Positions 17,182-25,366 of a DNA stretch of 64,000 nucleotides are shown here, piece by piece; within the stretch, counting starts at the first letter, position 1; each line of letters starts with the position of its first letter. The notes beneath the pieces are model-generated. The model ran no database searches. It saw only the letters and a program-made list of their open reading frames with translations, and was not told the origin of the DNA. Source of the DNA: Paenibacillus sp. LHD-117 (GTDB lineage Bacteria; Bacillota; Bacilli; Paenibacillales; Paenibacillaceae); contig NZ_JAVFVT010000001.1 in the NCBI RefSeq assembly GCF_030929555.1, positions 62,001 to 126,000 of the forward strand, in the 5' to 3' direction. Position numbers and translations under genes: made by a program.

Positions 17182-17907
17182 ATGTCTGTCGTGGGGGATA
17201 AAACACTCCGAACAAGCGGCGAGGCGATCCTGAAGGCAGCAGGCATCAAGAGAATCTTTGGCAGAGGTAATGCTTCCGTCAACGCCCTTTCTGATATTCA
17301 TTTAACCATTGAAACTGGGGCGATCACGGCGCTTAAGGGACGATCTGGCTCAGGTAAGACGACATTGTTGAATATTCTCAGTGCCCTTGATGAGCCGACG
17401 GAAGGCCAGGTTTTTTTTCGCAATAGGGAAATTACGGGGATGTCCGGCAAAGAGCGAAATGCACTAAGGCGTAAGGAGATTGGTTTGGTGTTCCAGTCTT
17501 TTGGGCTTGTGCCGTTAATGTCGGCCTATGAAAACGTGGAGTTTGGTCTTCGTATAGCTGGCAGTCCCGTAATGGGGAATCGTGAAGCGGCAGAGAGCGC
17601 TCTTGAGTGTGTCGGTATGAAAGAGCGGATGAGACACCGTCCGTCTGAGTTGTCCGGCGGTGAACAGCAACGCGTTGCTATTGCTCGCGCGATCGCACAT
17701 GAGCCTGTGCTGCTCATCGCAGACGAGCCAACCGCTGAACTCGATAGCAGGATGGGATTGCAAGTCATGCGCGTATTCAGAGATCTAGTAAAGAGAACTG
17801 GAATGACGATCGTTATGACGACCCATGATCCTGGAATTATGGAACTGGTTGATCACGTTTTTGAATTGGAGGATGGAAAAATTGTTTCGCAGACGACCAA
17901 CAGATAA
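17182..17907 (+). CDS. MacB/LolD-type ABC transporter ATPase
   Basis: About 241 residues with Walker A GRSGSGKTT, signature LSGGEQQ, Walker B LLIADEPTAELD and H-loop TTHDP: a complete nucleotide-binding domain of the MacB/LolD class that powers FtsX-type permeases. The frame is open from 16996, but ATG 17182 with GGGGGAAG before it is the likely start, because the longer form would run through the operator. Its 3' end overlaps the next gene by 35 bases, so the two are coupled. Confidence 0.9.
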   Translation: MSVVGDKTLRTSGEAILKAAGIKRIFGRGNASVNALSDIHLTIETGAITALKGRSGSGKTTLLNILSALDEPTEGQVFFRNREITGMSGKERNALRRKEIGLVFQSFGLVPLMSAYENVEFGLRIAGSPVMGNREAAESALECVGMKERMRHRPSELSGGEQQRVAIARAIAHEPVLLIADEPTAELDSRMGLQVMRVFRDLVKRTGMTIVMTTHDPGIMELVDHVFELEDGKIVSQTTNR

Positions 17908-18940
17908 ACGTCAGACGAGTCGGCATTGCCGCTTCAAGGTCTCGGCCGCCATGTTATCCGTAATGATAATGTTATCGGGATGCTCGCTTCTCCCTATTGA
18001 AGAGGATTCACTACAGCCACCGCTTGTAGAGCCTAATGAAGAACAGTTGAATTTAGTGGAAGCATCGAAGGGAACAATTCAGACTACACTTCGTGGTACG
18101 GCAAATTTTGTTTCATCCAAAACGGAGACGCTTTCATTCAAAGGGCTTGGCGGTCGAATCAAGTCAGTGAACGTGGCTCTCGGTCAGAAAGTAGTGGCCG
18201 GGGATTTAATTGCGGAAATGGATACTGGCGATCTTGATTTGCAAACTCGCTTGCAGAGACTGAATGTAGAACGCGCCGAACTGTTTTATAAACAAGCGCT
18301 ATCAGCCGGGGCAAATGAGATTGATCTTCGTCTTCGGGAAATCGACTTGGAGAAGGAACGACTTTCCTTGAAATCGATGGAGGAGCGTCTCGCTCAATCA
18401 CGGTTATACGCTCCATTTGCAGGTATTGTTATTTTTGCGGAACAACTTAAGACGGACGATTTCGTAAATGCATTCCAGTCCATCATAACAATCGCGGATC
18501 CGGAAAGTTTGCAGCTCACCTATGCAGCTACGGAAACTAAAGAACTTCAGGCATTGGAAGTCGGGATGCCTGCCAATTTGAAATATAAAGGCGTGGAGTA
18601 TACGGGCAAAGTACTGCAGACTCCATCCAGCGTCCCCCCTGGCAGCGATCCGGCAAAGTCTGAACGCAATGCGATGACTATTATTATTGGAATAGATGAT
18701 GTGCCGGGAGATGTTCAAGTAGGCCATAGCGCTGAGATAACGATTCCGCTTCAGCAACGCGAGAATATCATCATACTTCCGCGCTCGGCCATTCGCACTT
18801 ATATGGGACGCAACTACGTGCAAGTAGTAGATGGCGAGCGGCGTAAAGAAGTGGATATTGAGATTGGTTTGACGACATCAACCGAGGTTGAGATTGTAAA
18901 GGGAATTGAAGAAGGGCAGCAGGTCATTCTGAATAACTGA
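17873..18940 (+). CDS. periplasmic-adaptor-like (membrane fusion) lipoprotein
   Basis: An N-terminal basic stretch and hydrophobic segment end in the lipobox-like MLSGCS, followed by a biotinyl-lipoyl-like hairpin (LGGRIKSVNVALGQKVVAGD), a short coiled coil (LQRLNVERAELFYKQAL ... ERLSLKSMEERLA) and a beta-barrel ending in IEIGLTTSTEVEIVKGIEEG. This is the HlyD/MacA layout adapted to a Gram-positive. ATG 17873 lies inside the ATPase gene; its ribosome site TTGGAGG is unusually close, so the exact start is uncertain (the frame opens at 17825). It likely links the permease at 18987 to substrate outside the membrane. Confidence 0.85.
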   Translation: MEKLFRRRPTDKRQTSRHCRFKVSAAMLSVMIMLSGCSLLPIEEDSLQPPLVEPNEEQLNLVEASKGTIQTTLRGTANFVSSKTETLSFKGLGGRIKSVNVALGQKVVAGDLIAEMDTGDLDLQTRLQRLNVERAELFYKQALSAGANEIDLRLREIDLEKERLSLKSMEERLAQSRLYAPFAGIVIFAEQLKTDDFVNAFQSIITIADPESLQLTYAATETKELQALEVGMPANLKYKGVEYTGKVLQTPSSVPPGSDPAKSERNAMTIIIGIDDVPGDVQVGHSAEITIPLQQRENIIILPRSAIRTYMGRNYVQVVDGERRKEVDIEIGLTTSTEVEIVKGIEEGQQVILNN

Positions 18941-18986
18941 CATTAACAATGTCCAGAGCGACCGGGCTCAAGGATGGGGTGAAAAC

Positions 18987-21860
18987 ATGGCCATATGGAC
19001 GATGATTCTACGAAAGATGGCAAAAAACAAATGGCTGCAGCTAAACCTATGGTTTGGTCTAACCTTATGCGTAGCTCTGTTCAGTTCTATGCCTCTGTAT
19101 TCGGAAGCAATCTTGCAGCGGACGTTGGTTAAAGAATTGCAGTCGATACAGTATCGTGAGGCCGTATATCCAGGTTACGTAAGAATTAGCACATCAGTCT
19201 CAGCTGTCGAAATGGACGATCAAACGAAGAAAAAAATTTCGCAAGCTGATCGTTTTGTCCAATTAATTCCGGAGCGGATAGGACTGGATGCATTATCGTT
19301 TTACCAGCAGCGTTCAACGTTGAAGTTGAAGGTATATGGAGCGGACGCTTCGGAGCAAGAGATCAAATCACAAAGAACAACGGGAAGTTTTCAGTCGCTG
19401 TCGAGCTTGGATAAGCGTGTTCGTATAATCGATGGTCGAATGCCGGCAGATCGTACGGATGGCGTCTTCGAAGCCTTGGTTACCCAGAAGTTCTTACTAG
19501 GGGCGAAACGAGATCTTGGAGAGGAACTGATAGCCCAGTCGCCAGAGAATGAACAGACTCGCTTCCAAGTCATTCCTGTGGGAATCATTCAAACAGACCC
19601 AAGCGCCGATCCCTATTTGCCTTACATGACAGAAGAATACACAGACGGTTTTATTATTCCTTACGAGCAGTTCGAACGCGAATTTACGCAAGGAGGCAAG
19701 CTCTCGGTCGCAAATTTGGAGTGGCGTTACGCTCTCAAATACGACAGCTTGTCTGTTGATAATATGGATCAATTTGTTTCCACAGACCGGGATATACGGC
19801 GTTATTTCAAAGGACGTCTAGGTGTCTCGGAGATAAATATCCCTGCTACCGAGACCATCGTTTCCTATAGTGGCATACAATCCAAGCTTGATCTTATGAT
19901 GCTATCGCTTTATTCGCCAGTTGTGCTTATGTTGGTCTTTTATCTATACATGGCAGCGAACCTCATTATCGAAAAGCAAAAGACGGAAATATCCGTGCTT
20001 CGGAGTCGCGGAGCCAGCCGCCTGCAGATTATGGCAGCCTATACGACGGAAAGCCTTATACTTGGCATTTGTGCTTTGGCGGCGGGGCCATTTCTTGGCG
20101 TCACGTTCACCAAGGTATTGGGAGCTTCAAGCGGCTTTCTGGAATTCGTGCAAAGGTCGGTGCTAGAAGTCAGCCTCGGCAGCGGGGCTTATAAGATCGC
20201 TGCAGCAGCGGTTGGAGGTGCCATACTGCTGATTCTAATCCCAGCTTTCTTAGCGACGCGTACCAGCATCGTGGGACATAAACAACAGTCGGCACGATTG
20301 AATAAAATGTCCTTCTGGCACAAAACAGGTCTCGACGTCCTGCTTATTAGCTTAGCACTCTATTTATTATATAACTTTAACAAGCGTCGGGAAGATTTGC
20401 AGCGATTAGCGCTGGACTCCGATTCTCTGCAGGTTGATCCTCTCCTGTTTTTAATGCCGGCGGTTTTTGCGTTAGGAAGCGGGTTACTAGTCCTTCGTAT
20501 ATATCCTTATTTGGTTCAACTCCTATTCTGGGCGGGACGCAGGTGGTGGCCGCCGGCGTTATACCACTCTCTGGTTCAAATAAGTCGCTCGTCTGGTCAA
20601 TATTTAACGATCAAAGTGTTCCTTATAATGACCGTCGCTACCGGATTGTTCAGCGCGAATGCCGCCAGAACGATTAATGAGAATATGGAGAGTAAGATTC
20701 AATATGCCATAGGAGCCGATATGGCTTTGATGACTCGATGGGCAAGCAACAAGTTGCCATCATCAAGTTTATCCGCAACAAATGAGCTATCAGAAAATGA
20801 ATTTGCGGATATGAAACGGATTCAATACATTGAGCCGCCATTTGAGCCTTTACAAGAACTCGAGGGTGTTGCATCGCATGCAAAGGTGTTCAGAAAAGAA
20901 GGGGCACAATTTGTTAATGGCAAGGAAGGAACGACTGGAAAAACGACTTTAATGGGTATTAATACAAAGGATTTTGGCGAGACGGCATGGATGAAAGATG
21001 GGTTGCTTAACTATCACATGAACAGTTATTTGAACCTGCTTGCGTCAAATCCAAATGCAGTATTAATCTCACGATCAATTGCCGACGCTGCCAAAGTCAA
21101 GCCTGGAGATCCTATCCGAATCAATTGGGAAGGACATGATCAAGTCCAGTTCACGGTTTATGGCATTATCGACTATTGGCCTACATGGAATCCGCTGCCA
21201 AGCGGTAAATCGGAAGGGAATGATGGGATCGAGAAACCTCATCTCATTGTGGGTCATTTGAGTACAATCCAGAACCGAATAGCGCTTGAACCCTATGAAA
21301 TATGGTTGAATTTGAATGAAAACGCGACCAGTCAACAAATTTATGAGCAGTTGGCCGAACAAAAAATCTCAATCGTCAGTTTCAAGGATTCAAGACAGCA
21401 ACTAATTGATTCGAAAAACGATCCGTTTCGGCTAGCAATCAATGGCGTGATGACGCTTGGATTCGCCATTTCGATGCTTATCAGTTTTTTTGGATTCCTT
21501 CTATTCTGGATACTGACTTTTGCAGGGAGAACCCTCCAATATGGAGTGTTGCGGGCGATGGGTATTCCGTTCTTGCAAATTATCGGCATGTTGGTTAGCG
21601 AACAAGCGTTAACATCAGGAGCGGCAGTTATAATCGGCGTTCTAATTGGAAACTTAACTAGCGATTTGTACGTTCCTTTATTCGAAATGTCGTTCGTAAC
21701 GAAAGAGCAGGTACCGCCGTTCGAGATCGTACGTCAACTCAGCGACTATTTGCAATTGTATTCAATAGTTGGAGCGACCTTGTTTGTTGGGCTCTTCATC
21801 CTCGGGTATCGGCTGGCACGGACTCGGGTCGCCCAAGCGCTTAAGCTAGGAGAGGAGTAA
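18987..21860 (+). CDS. FtsX-like ABC transporter permease
   Basis: 957 residues: an N-terminal span, a large extracytoplasmic domain (about 50-300), a first FtsX membrane block (VVLMLVFYLYMAANLII onward, to about 430), further spans around 445-530, a second extracytoplasmic domain and a closing FtsX block (FAISMLISFFGFLLFWILTF to FVGLFILGYRLA). This is the two-block permease type that pumps or releases molecules from the outer leaflet rather than importing sugars. GGATGGGG precedes the ATG. It is followed after three bases by another ATPase gene. Confidence 0.9.
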   Translation: MAIWTMILRKMAKNKWLQLNLWFGLTLCVALFSSMPLYSEAILQRTLVKELQSIQYREAVYPGYVRISTSVSAVEMDDQTKKKISQADRFVQLIPERIGLDALSFYQQRSTLKLKVYGADASEQEIKSQRTTGSFQSLSSLDKRVRIIDGRMPADRTDGVFEALVTQKFLLGAKRDLGEELIAQSPENEQTRFQVIPVGIIQTDPSADPYLPYMTEEYTDGFIIPYEQFEREFTQGGKLSVANLEWRYALKYDSLSVDNMDQFVSTDRDIRRYFKGRLGVSEINIPATETIVSYSGIQSKLDLMMLSLYSPVVLMLVFYLYMAANLIIEKQKTEISVLRSRGASRLQIMAAYTTESLILGICALAAGPFLGVTFTKVLGASSGFLEFVQRSVLEVSLGSGAYKIAAAAVGGAILLILIPAFLATRTSIVGHKQQSARLNKMSFWHKTGLDVLLISLALYLLYNFNKRREDLQRLALDSDSLQVDPLLFLMPAVFALGSGLLVLRIYPYLVQLLFWAGRRWWPPALYHSLVQISRSSGQYLTIKVFLIMTVATGLFSANAARTINENMESKIQYAIGADMALMTRWASNKLPSSSLSATNELSENEFADMKRIQYIEPPFEPLQELEGVASHAKVFRKEGAQFVNGKEGTTGKTTLMGINTKDFGETAWMKDGLLNYHMNSYLNLLASNPNAVLISRSIADAAKVKPGDPIRINWEGHDQVQFTVYGIIDYWPTWNPLPSGKSEGNDGIEKPHLIVGHLSTIQNRIALEPYEIWLNLNENATSQQIYEQLAEQKISIVSFKDSRQQLIDSKNDPFRLAINGVMTLGFAISMLISFFGFLLFWILTFAGRTLQYGVLRAMGIPFLQIIGMLVSEQALTSGAAVIIGVLIGNLTSDLYVPLFEMSFVTKEQVPPFEIVRQLSDYLQLYSIVGATLFVGLFILGYRLARTRVAQALKLGEE

Positions 21861-21863
21861 ACG

Positions 21864-22757
21864 ATGATTCATTGTGACGGACTAGTCAAAATTTATAAGA
21901 CCGCTGATCTCGAGGTTGTCGCGCTGCAAGGGCTTGATCTGAAGGTCGAGGCTGGAGAATTAATGGCGATCATCGGAAACTCCGGCAGTGGCAAGTCGAC
22001 GTTGTTAAACATGCTCGGGGGGCTCGACAAGCCCTCCGCCGGAAAGCTCTTTGTTGATAATAAGGATCTATTGACTTTCAGAGAAAAAGATTTAGTTAAA
22101 TACAAAAGGGAGAGCGTCGGGTTTGTCTGGCAAAATAATGCGCGTAACCTAATCCCTTATTTAACCGCGCTGGAAAATGTAGAGCTTCCGATTCTGCTGC
22201 GCGGTAAGCGTCGTCGGGAACGGGCGTTTGAGCTGCTAGAGGCGGTAGGTCTCGGTCATAGGATGAAAAATCGGCTAAGCGAACTTTCAGGAGGTGAGCA
22301 GCAACGCGTAGCTATTGCCATTGCGCTTGCTAACGAACCTCCCCTTCTGCTTGCGGATGAGCCGACTGGATCACTTGATACGAGAACGTCTAATCAAGTC
22401 TTGGATCTGTTTCGAAACCTGAATAGGACGATAGGCATCACGATCGTTATCGTTACTCATGATCCGGAACTTGCTCGAAAAGTAGATCGGGTCGTTCAGA
22501 TCCGGGATGGTAAAACATCGGCAGAGATGATAAGAAGAGTTTCATATGCGGAAGAGATTGCGTTACTTGATTCTGAGGAAGAGAAGATTGAAGCAGAGAG
22601 CCATATTGAATATGCCGTTGTTGATAAGGCTGGACGCCTGCAAATTCCCGCTGGATATCTCGGTGTTGAAGGCTTCAAAGACAGCAGCAAAGTACGGGTG
22701 GAGATGGAAGACGGCCGGATTATTCTCTATCCTCCACATGACCGAAAGACAGGGTAA
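21864..22757 (+). CDS. MacB/LolD-type ABC ATPase with C-terminal AbrB-like tail
   Basis: 297 residues. A complete ATPase: Walker A GNSGSGKST, signature LSGGEQQ, Walker B LLLADEPTGSLD, H-loop VTHDP. After about residue 245 comes an extra piece, VVDKAGRLQIPAGYLGVEGF with MEDGRIILYPP, which has the look of an AbrB/SpoVT swapped-hairpin domain (xDKxGRIxIP...GxxxxxxxxDGxIxL). In its usual setting that domain dimerises or binds DNA; here it may dimerise the ATPase. The gene follows the permease by three bases. Two ATPases in one operon could form a heterodimer. Confidence 0.88.
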   Translation: MIHCDGLVKIYKTADLEVVALQGLDLKVEAGELMAIIGNSGSGKSTLLNMLGGLDKPSAGKLFVDNKDLLTFREKDLVKYKRESVGFVWQNNARNLIPYLTALENVELPILLRGKRRRERAFELLEAVGLGHRMKNRLSELSGGEQQRVAIAIALANEPPLLLADEPTGSLDTRTSNQVLDLFRNLNRTIGITIVIVTHDPELARKVDRVVQIRDGKTSAEMIRRVSYAEEIALLDSEEEKIEAESHIEYAVVDKAGRLQIPAGYLGVEGFKDSSKVRVEMEDGRIILYPPHDRKTG

Positions 22758-22812
22758 CGTGTTTCCGTTGCCCATGAAAATTAGCAACTTGTCGTCAACG
22801 GCGGCAGAATCA

Positions 22813-22866
22813 AAAAAGAGCGGCGCTTCGAGACGGTTCCCCGTCAGCGAAATGCCGCTGTTTCTT
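22813..22866. terminator. terminator between convergent genes
   Basis: AAAAAAGAGCGGC ... GCCGCTGTTTCTT forms an outer stem, with an inner GACGG-TTCC-CCGTC hairpin. It lies between the ATPase gene (+) and regulator copy 2 (-). Confidence 0.6.
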
Positions 22867-23626
22867 ATGCTGTAATGGAGAAAATTTTTCTGTACTCGTT
22901 GGCGCTTAATCCGGTATGCAACTTAAATTTTTTATAAAACCAGTCCATCTCCGAATATCCGATTTCACATGCAATTTCGTATACTTTCATATCCGTGTGC
23001 TCTAGCAAGTATTTGGCTTTCTCCATCCGCTGTTGTAACAAATACTCATTGAATGTCATATTCACATGTTCTTTAAACAATTGACCCAAATACGAGCTAT
23101 TGAAATGCATAATCGATGAAATCTCTTTTAAGGTAATATTGCGATACTTCGTATATTCCAGGTATTCTTTGACTTTCTCTATGACTTTGTTCGGGGAAGT
23201 GGGTAGTTTGCTGGAATGGTTTAGATTGGTCAACCTAGTCGTTGTCGGAAGATTTATTCCAATTTTTTCTTTAGCTGACTGCAAGCTTGCCGTTAATTGA
23301 TGGGAGAATACCGGTTCAGGCAAATAATCATGGACTTGATAATACATCGCTTTTTTCGCTAACCGGAAATCTTGGCTTCCGCCGATGAGAATAATCGGTG
23401 CGTTAAGTTTTTCCCGAATCATCCCACACAAATCTATTCCCTCGGCATCAGCACCTTGGATACTGATTAATACAATCAAATAGTGATGGTTAGAAATTAA
23501 TGGAATGATGTCATCATGCGAATTGGAAACATGTTCTAATGTGAGATTTAGACTGTTCCAATTCAACATGCTCTGAACTCTGATTCTTGAATGATGATTC
23601 GGATCAATCAGTAATACCTTATGCAT
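22865..23626 (-). CDS. AraC-type regulator with degenerate (pseudo-)receiver domain, copy 2
   Basis: 253 residues, a paralogue of the regulator at 16154. The receiver-like domain keeps Asp8 but has Pro9-Asn10 for the acidic pair, Ser55 instead of the phosphoacceptor Asp (VLISIQG), Gly for the switch Ser (IILIGG) and Glu for the conserved Lys (LPEPV). The HTH half (ITLKEISSIMHFNSSYLGQL ... MKVYEIACEIGYSEMDWFYK) is close to identical to copy 1, so both should read the same DNA site. The start ATG 23626 is chosen over the longer open frame (23677) because GGGGGG lies eight bases upstream. Divergent from the large transport operon at 23904. Confidence 0.9.
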   Translation of the reverse strand: MHKVLLIDPNHHSRIRVQSMLNWNSLNLTLEHVSNSHDDIIPLISNHHYLIVLISIQGADAEGIDLCGMIREKLNAPIILIGGSQDFRLAKKAMYYQVHDYLPEPVFSHQLTASLQSAKEKIGINLPTTTRLTNLNHSSKLPTSPNKVIEKVKEYLEYTKYRNITLKEISSIMHFNSSYLGQLFKEHVNMTFNEYLLQQRMEKAKYLLEHTDMKVYEIACEIGYSEMDWFYKKFKLHTGLSANEYRKIFSITA

Positions 23627-23680
23627 GATATACCCCCCCATTGCACTTGCGTTAATACTGAACCCACAACAAACCAATAG

Positions 23681-23697
23681 ATTACGCTTTCATTATC
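23681..23697 (-). promoter_or_regulatory. shared upstream element of the pseudo-receiver regulators, copy 2, cre-like
   Basis: On the - strand: GATAATGAAAGCGTAAT, then CT. TGAAAGCGTAATCT matches 13 of 14 catabolite-response positions. It is 55-71 bases before the start of regulator copy 2 and matches the element at 16964. A further cre-like ATAAAACGCTTTCA lies at 23772-23785 in the same intergenic region. Confidence 0.45.
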
Positions 23698-23810
23698 TGT
23701 ATCAACGACGACGATAACAACATGCTATTATTTGCTTTGTTCACCTTCGTTTACCTCTTGGTGTACAACTGATAAAACGCTTTCAGACCGCCCAATTATA
23801 TCTATAATTT

Positions 23811-23868
23811 AGCGGGTTGAACACCTCGCATTCGACAGGTTGTTGCAACCAAATGTAAGCGCTAAACT
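23811..23868 (+). promoter_or_regulatory. composite operator upstream of the large transport operon
   Basis: CGGGT at 23813-23817 and CAGGT at 23836-23840 (23 apart), then ATGTAAGCGCTAAA with its CG at 23860-23861, 24 bases after the second repeat. The block CAGGTTGTTG-N5-AAATGTAAGCG is identical in sequence and spacing to the one at 454-479 upstream of the GH43 gene. The second repeat is 68 bases before the ATG at 23904. Confidence 0.6.
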
Positions 23869-23903
23869 TCAGATGTGTTCACAAATTTTAAGGGGGATTA
23901 CGA

Positions 23904-25274
23904 ATGCGGATTCGCAAAATGATGGTGCTGCTCTTCGCGTTAGTTCTTGTACTCGCGGCCTGCAGCGGCAATTCGAACAACGGTGCCAACAACGGTGCCA
24001 ACAACGGTGCCAACAATGGTACCAACAATGCTGGACCGACGAACGAGGGTACCGGAGAAGAAGAAACGGGAACTCCGGAGATGGATTTTGATTTGGGCGG
24101 CAAGACGATCAAGGTAACATCTTGGTTTAATATGCTGGACCGGGAATCCGAAAATCCGGACGATATCGCGCGCATCGAAAACCTGGAAGCTCTTGAAGCC
24201 AAGCATAACTTCAAATTGGAAGTCGTCGTCCTCGATTACATGGAATACCACGATAAAATAACGGCGTCGCTTCTTGCCGGTGAGCCGCTTGGCGATATCG
24301 TCAGAATGGGTAAGACCGTTTCGGTTCCTACGCTAGTGAAACAAGATCTATTCTGGCCAATTGACGAATACACGAAAAATGAAAAAGTGTTTAATCAACT
24401 CACGACAAACAATAACTACACGTACAACGGCAGAGGCTACGGATTCGATGCCAGTCAAGAAAATCTGATTACCGGCATCTTTTATAACAAAACGCTATTG
24501 AATCAGCTCGGTCTCAAGCCTCTTCAAGACTATGTCAACGAAGACAACTGGAACTGGGACACATTTATTCAAGTTGCCAAGGAAGCCAACAAAGACACGA
24601 ACAATGATGGAAAGTTGGATACTTGGGGATTGGCTAACGATTGGCTGCTCGATCCGGCGCTCTACTCCAACGAAACAGGTCTCACAAAAGATAACAAGCA
24701 GAATCTCGACGATCCAAAGACGCTTGAAGCGCTCAATTTCGTATCCCGAATTGGCGTAGAGCAAATTAATCGACCGTTTGTTGAAGGGCAAAATCCCGGC
24801 TTGTATTTCCGCGAAGGCAATACATTGATGTATTCCGGTGCTATGTGGGAGATTTGGGGACTTAAGACGGATATGGCTGACTACGAGATCGGATTCGTCC
24901 CATTCCCGAAAGGACCAAGCGCAACGGCTTATCACTCCGGCGAAGGACTGTTCCAAGCTTTAACGATTCCGAAAGCCGTTGAGAATCCGGAGCAGCTGAT
25001 GTACATCTGGGAAAAAATTCACGATATCGATTCCATGTTCGATTATCCTTCGCAATCCATGTTGGAGTCTAACTTTACAAGCGAAGATGACATCGAAAAC
25101 GCAAAGAAGGTTCAGGAAGGCATGCTTGTATTAGATCACTCGACATTTGTTCCGGCAGGTATGGACATTTACGCCTTTAATGGGGAACTCATGACCGGTG
25201 TTTCGGTATCCACGATCGTTGAGAAGTACAAAGGTCCGTTCCAAGCGGCGATTGACCAGGTATACGGTCAATAA
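23904..25274 (+). CDS. sugar ABC importer solute-binding lipoprotein
   Basis: First gene of the large transport operon. Lipobox LVLAACSG with lipid-carrying Cys20, a flexible tether made of NGAN repeats, then an SBP_bac_1 fold to 456 residues. AAGGGGG precedes the ATG. It should capture an oligosaccharide and hand it to one of the two downstream permease pairs. A hairpin lies directly after it, which would raise its level over that of the later genes. The ligand is not readable; the neighbouring GH10 and GH43 suggest xylo-oligosaccharides. Confidence 0.9.
   Translation: MRIRKMMVLLFALVLVLAACSGNSNNGANNGANNGANNGTNNAGPTNEGTGEEETGTPEMDFDLGGKTIKVTSWFNMLDRESENPDDIARIENLEALEAKHNFKLEVVVLDYMEYHDKITASLLAGEPLGDIVRMGKTVSVPTLVKQDLFWPIDEYTKNEKVFNQLTTNNNYTYNGRGYGFDASQENLITGIFYNKTLLNQLGLKPLQDYVNEDNWNWDTFIQVAKEANKDTNNDGKLDTWGLANDWLLDPALYSNETGLTKDNKQNLDDPKTLEALNFVSRIGVEQINRPFVEGQNPGLYFREGNTLMYSGAMWEIWGLKTDMADYEIGFVPFPKGPSATAYHSGEGLFQALTIPKAVENPEQLMYIWEKIHDIDSMFDYPSQSMLESNFTSEDDIENAKKVQEGMLVLDHSTFVPAGMDIYAFNGELMTGVSVSTIVEKYKGPFQAAIDQVYGQ
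23979..24026 (+). repeat. 12-bp tandem repeat coding for NGAN units
   Basis: Four units of AACGGTGCCAAC (the fourth has two changes), giving NGAN-NGAN-NGAN-NGTN. It is the tether between the lipid anchor and the folded domain. Repeat number may vary between strains by slippage. Confidence 0.85.
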
Positions 25275-25285
25275 TAAAAGATCGA

Positions 25286-25340
25286 TTGTCGAACTGTCCC
25301 CATTTAGAACGTTCTAGGTGGGGACAGTTGTTGAATTTTA
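25286..25340 (+). terminator. intra-operon hairpin with nested palindrome
   Basis: AACTGTCCCCA (25292-25302) pairs perfectly with TGGGGACAGTT (25319-25329). The loop itself contains the palindrome AGAACGTTCT (25306-25315). The tail TGTTGAATTTT is only weakly T-rich. It sits between the first and second binding-protein genes and probably acts as a partial terminator or message stabiliser. Confidence 0.6.
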
Positions 25341-25366
25341 TTCGCAGCTTTAGGAGGGGAGAAGAA

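Noticed and set aside
23979..24026. Tandem repeat considered as a CRISPR array or small mobile repeat
   Set aside because: 12-bp units without spacers inside a coding tether; simple protein repeat.
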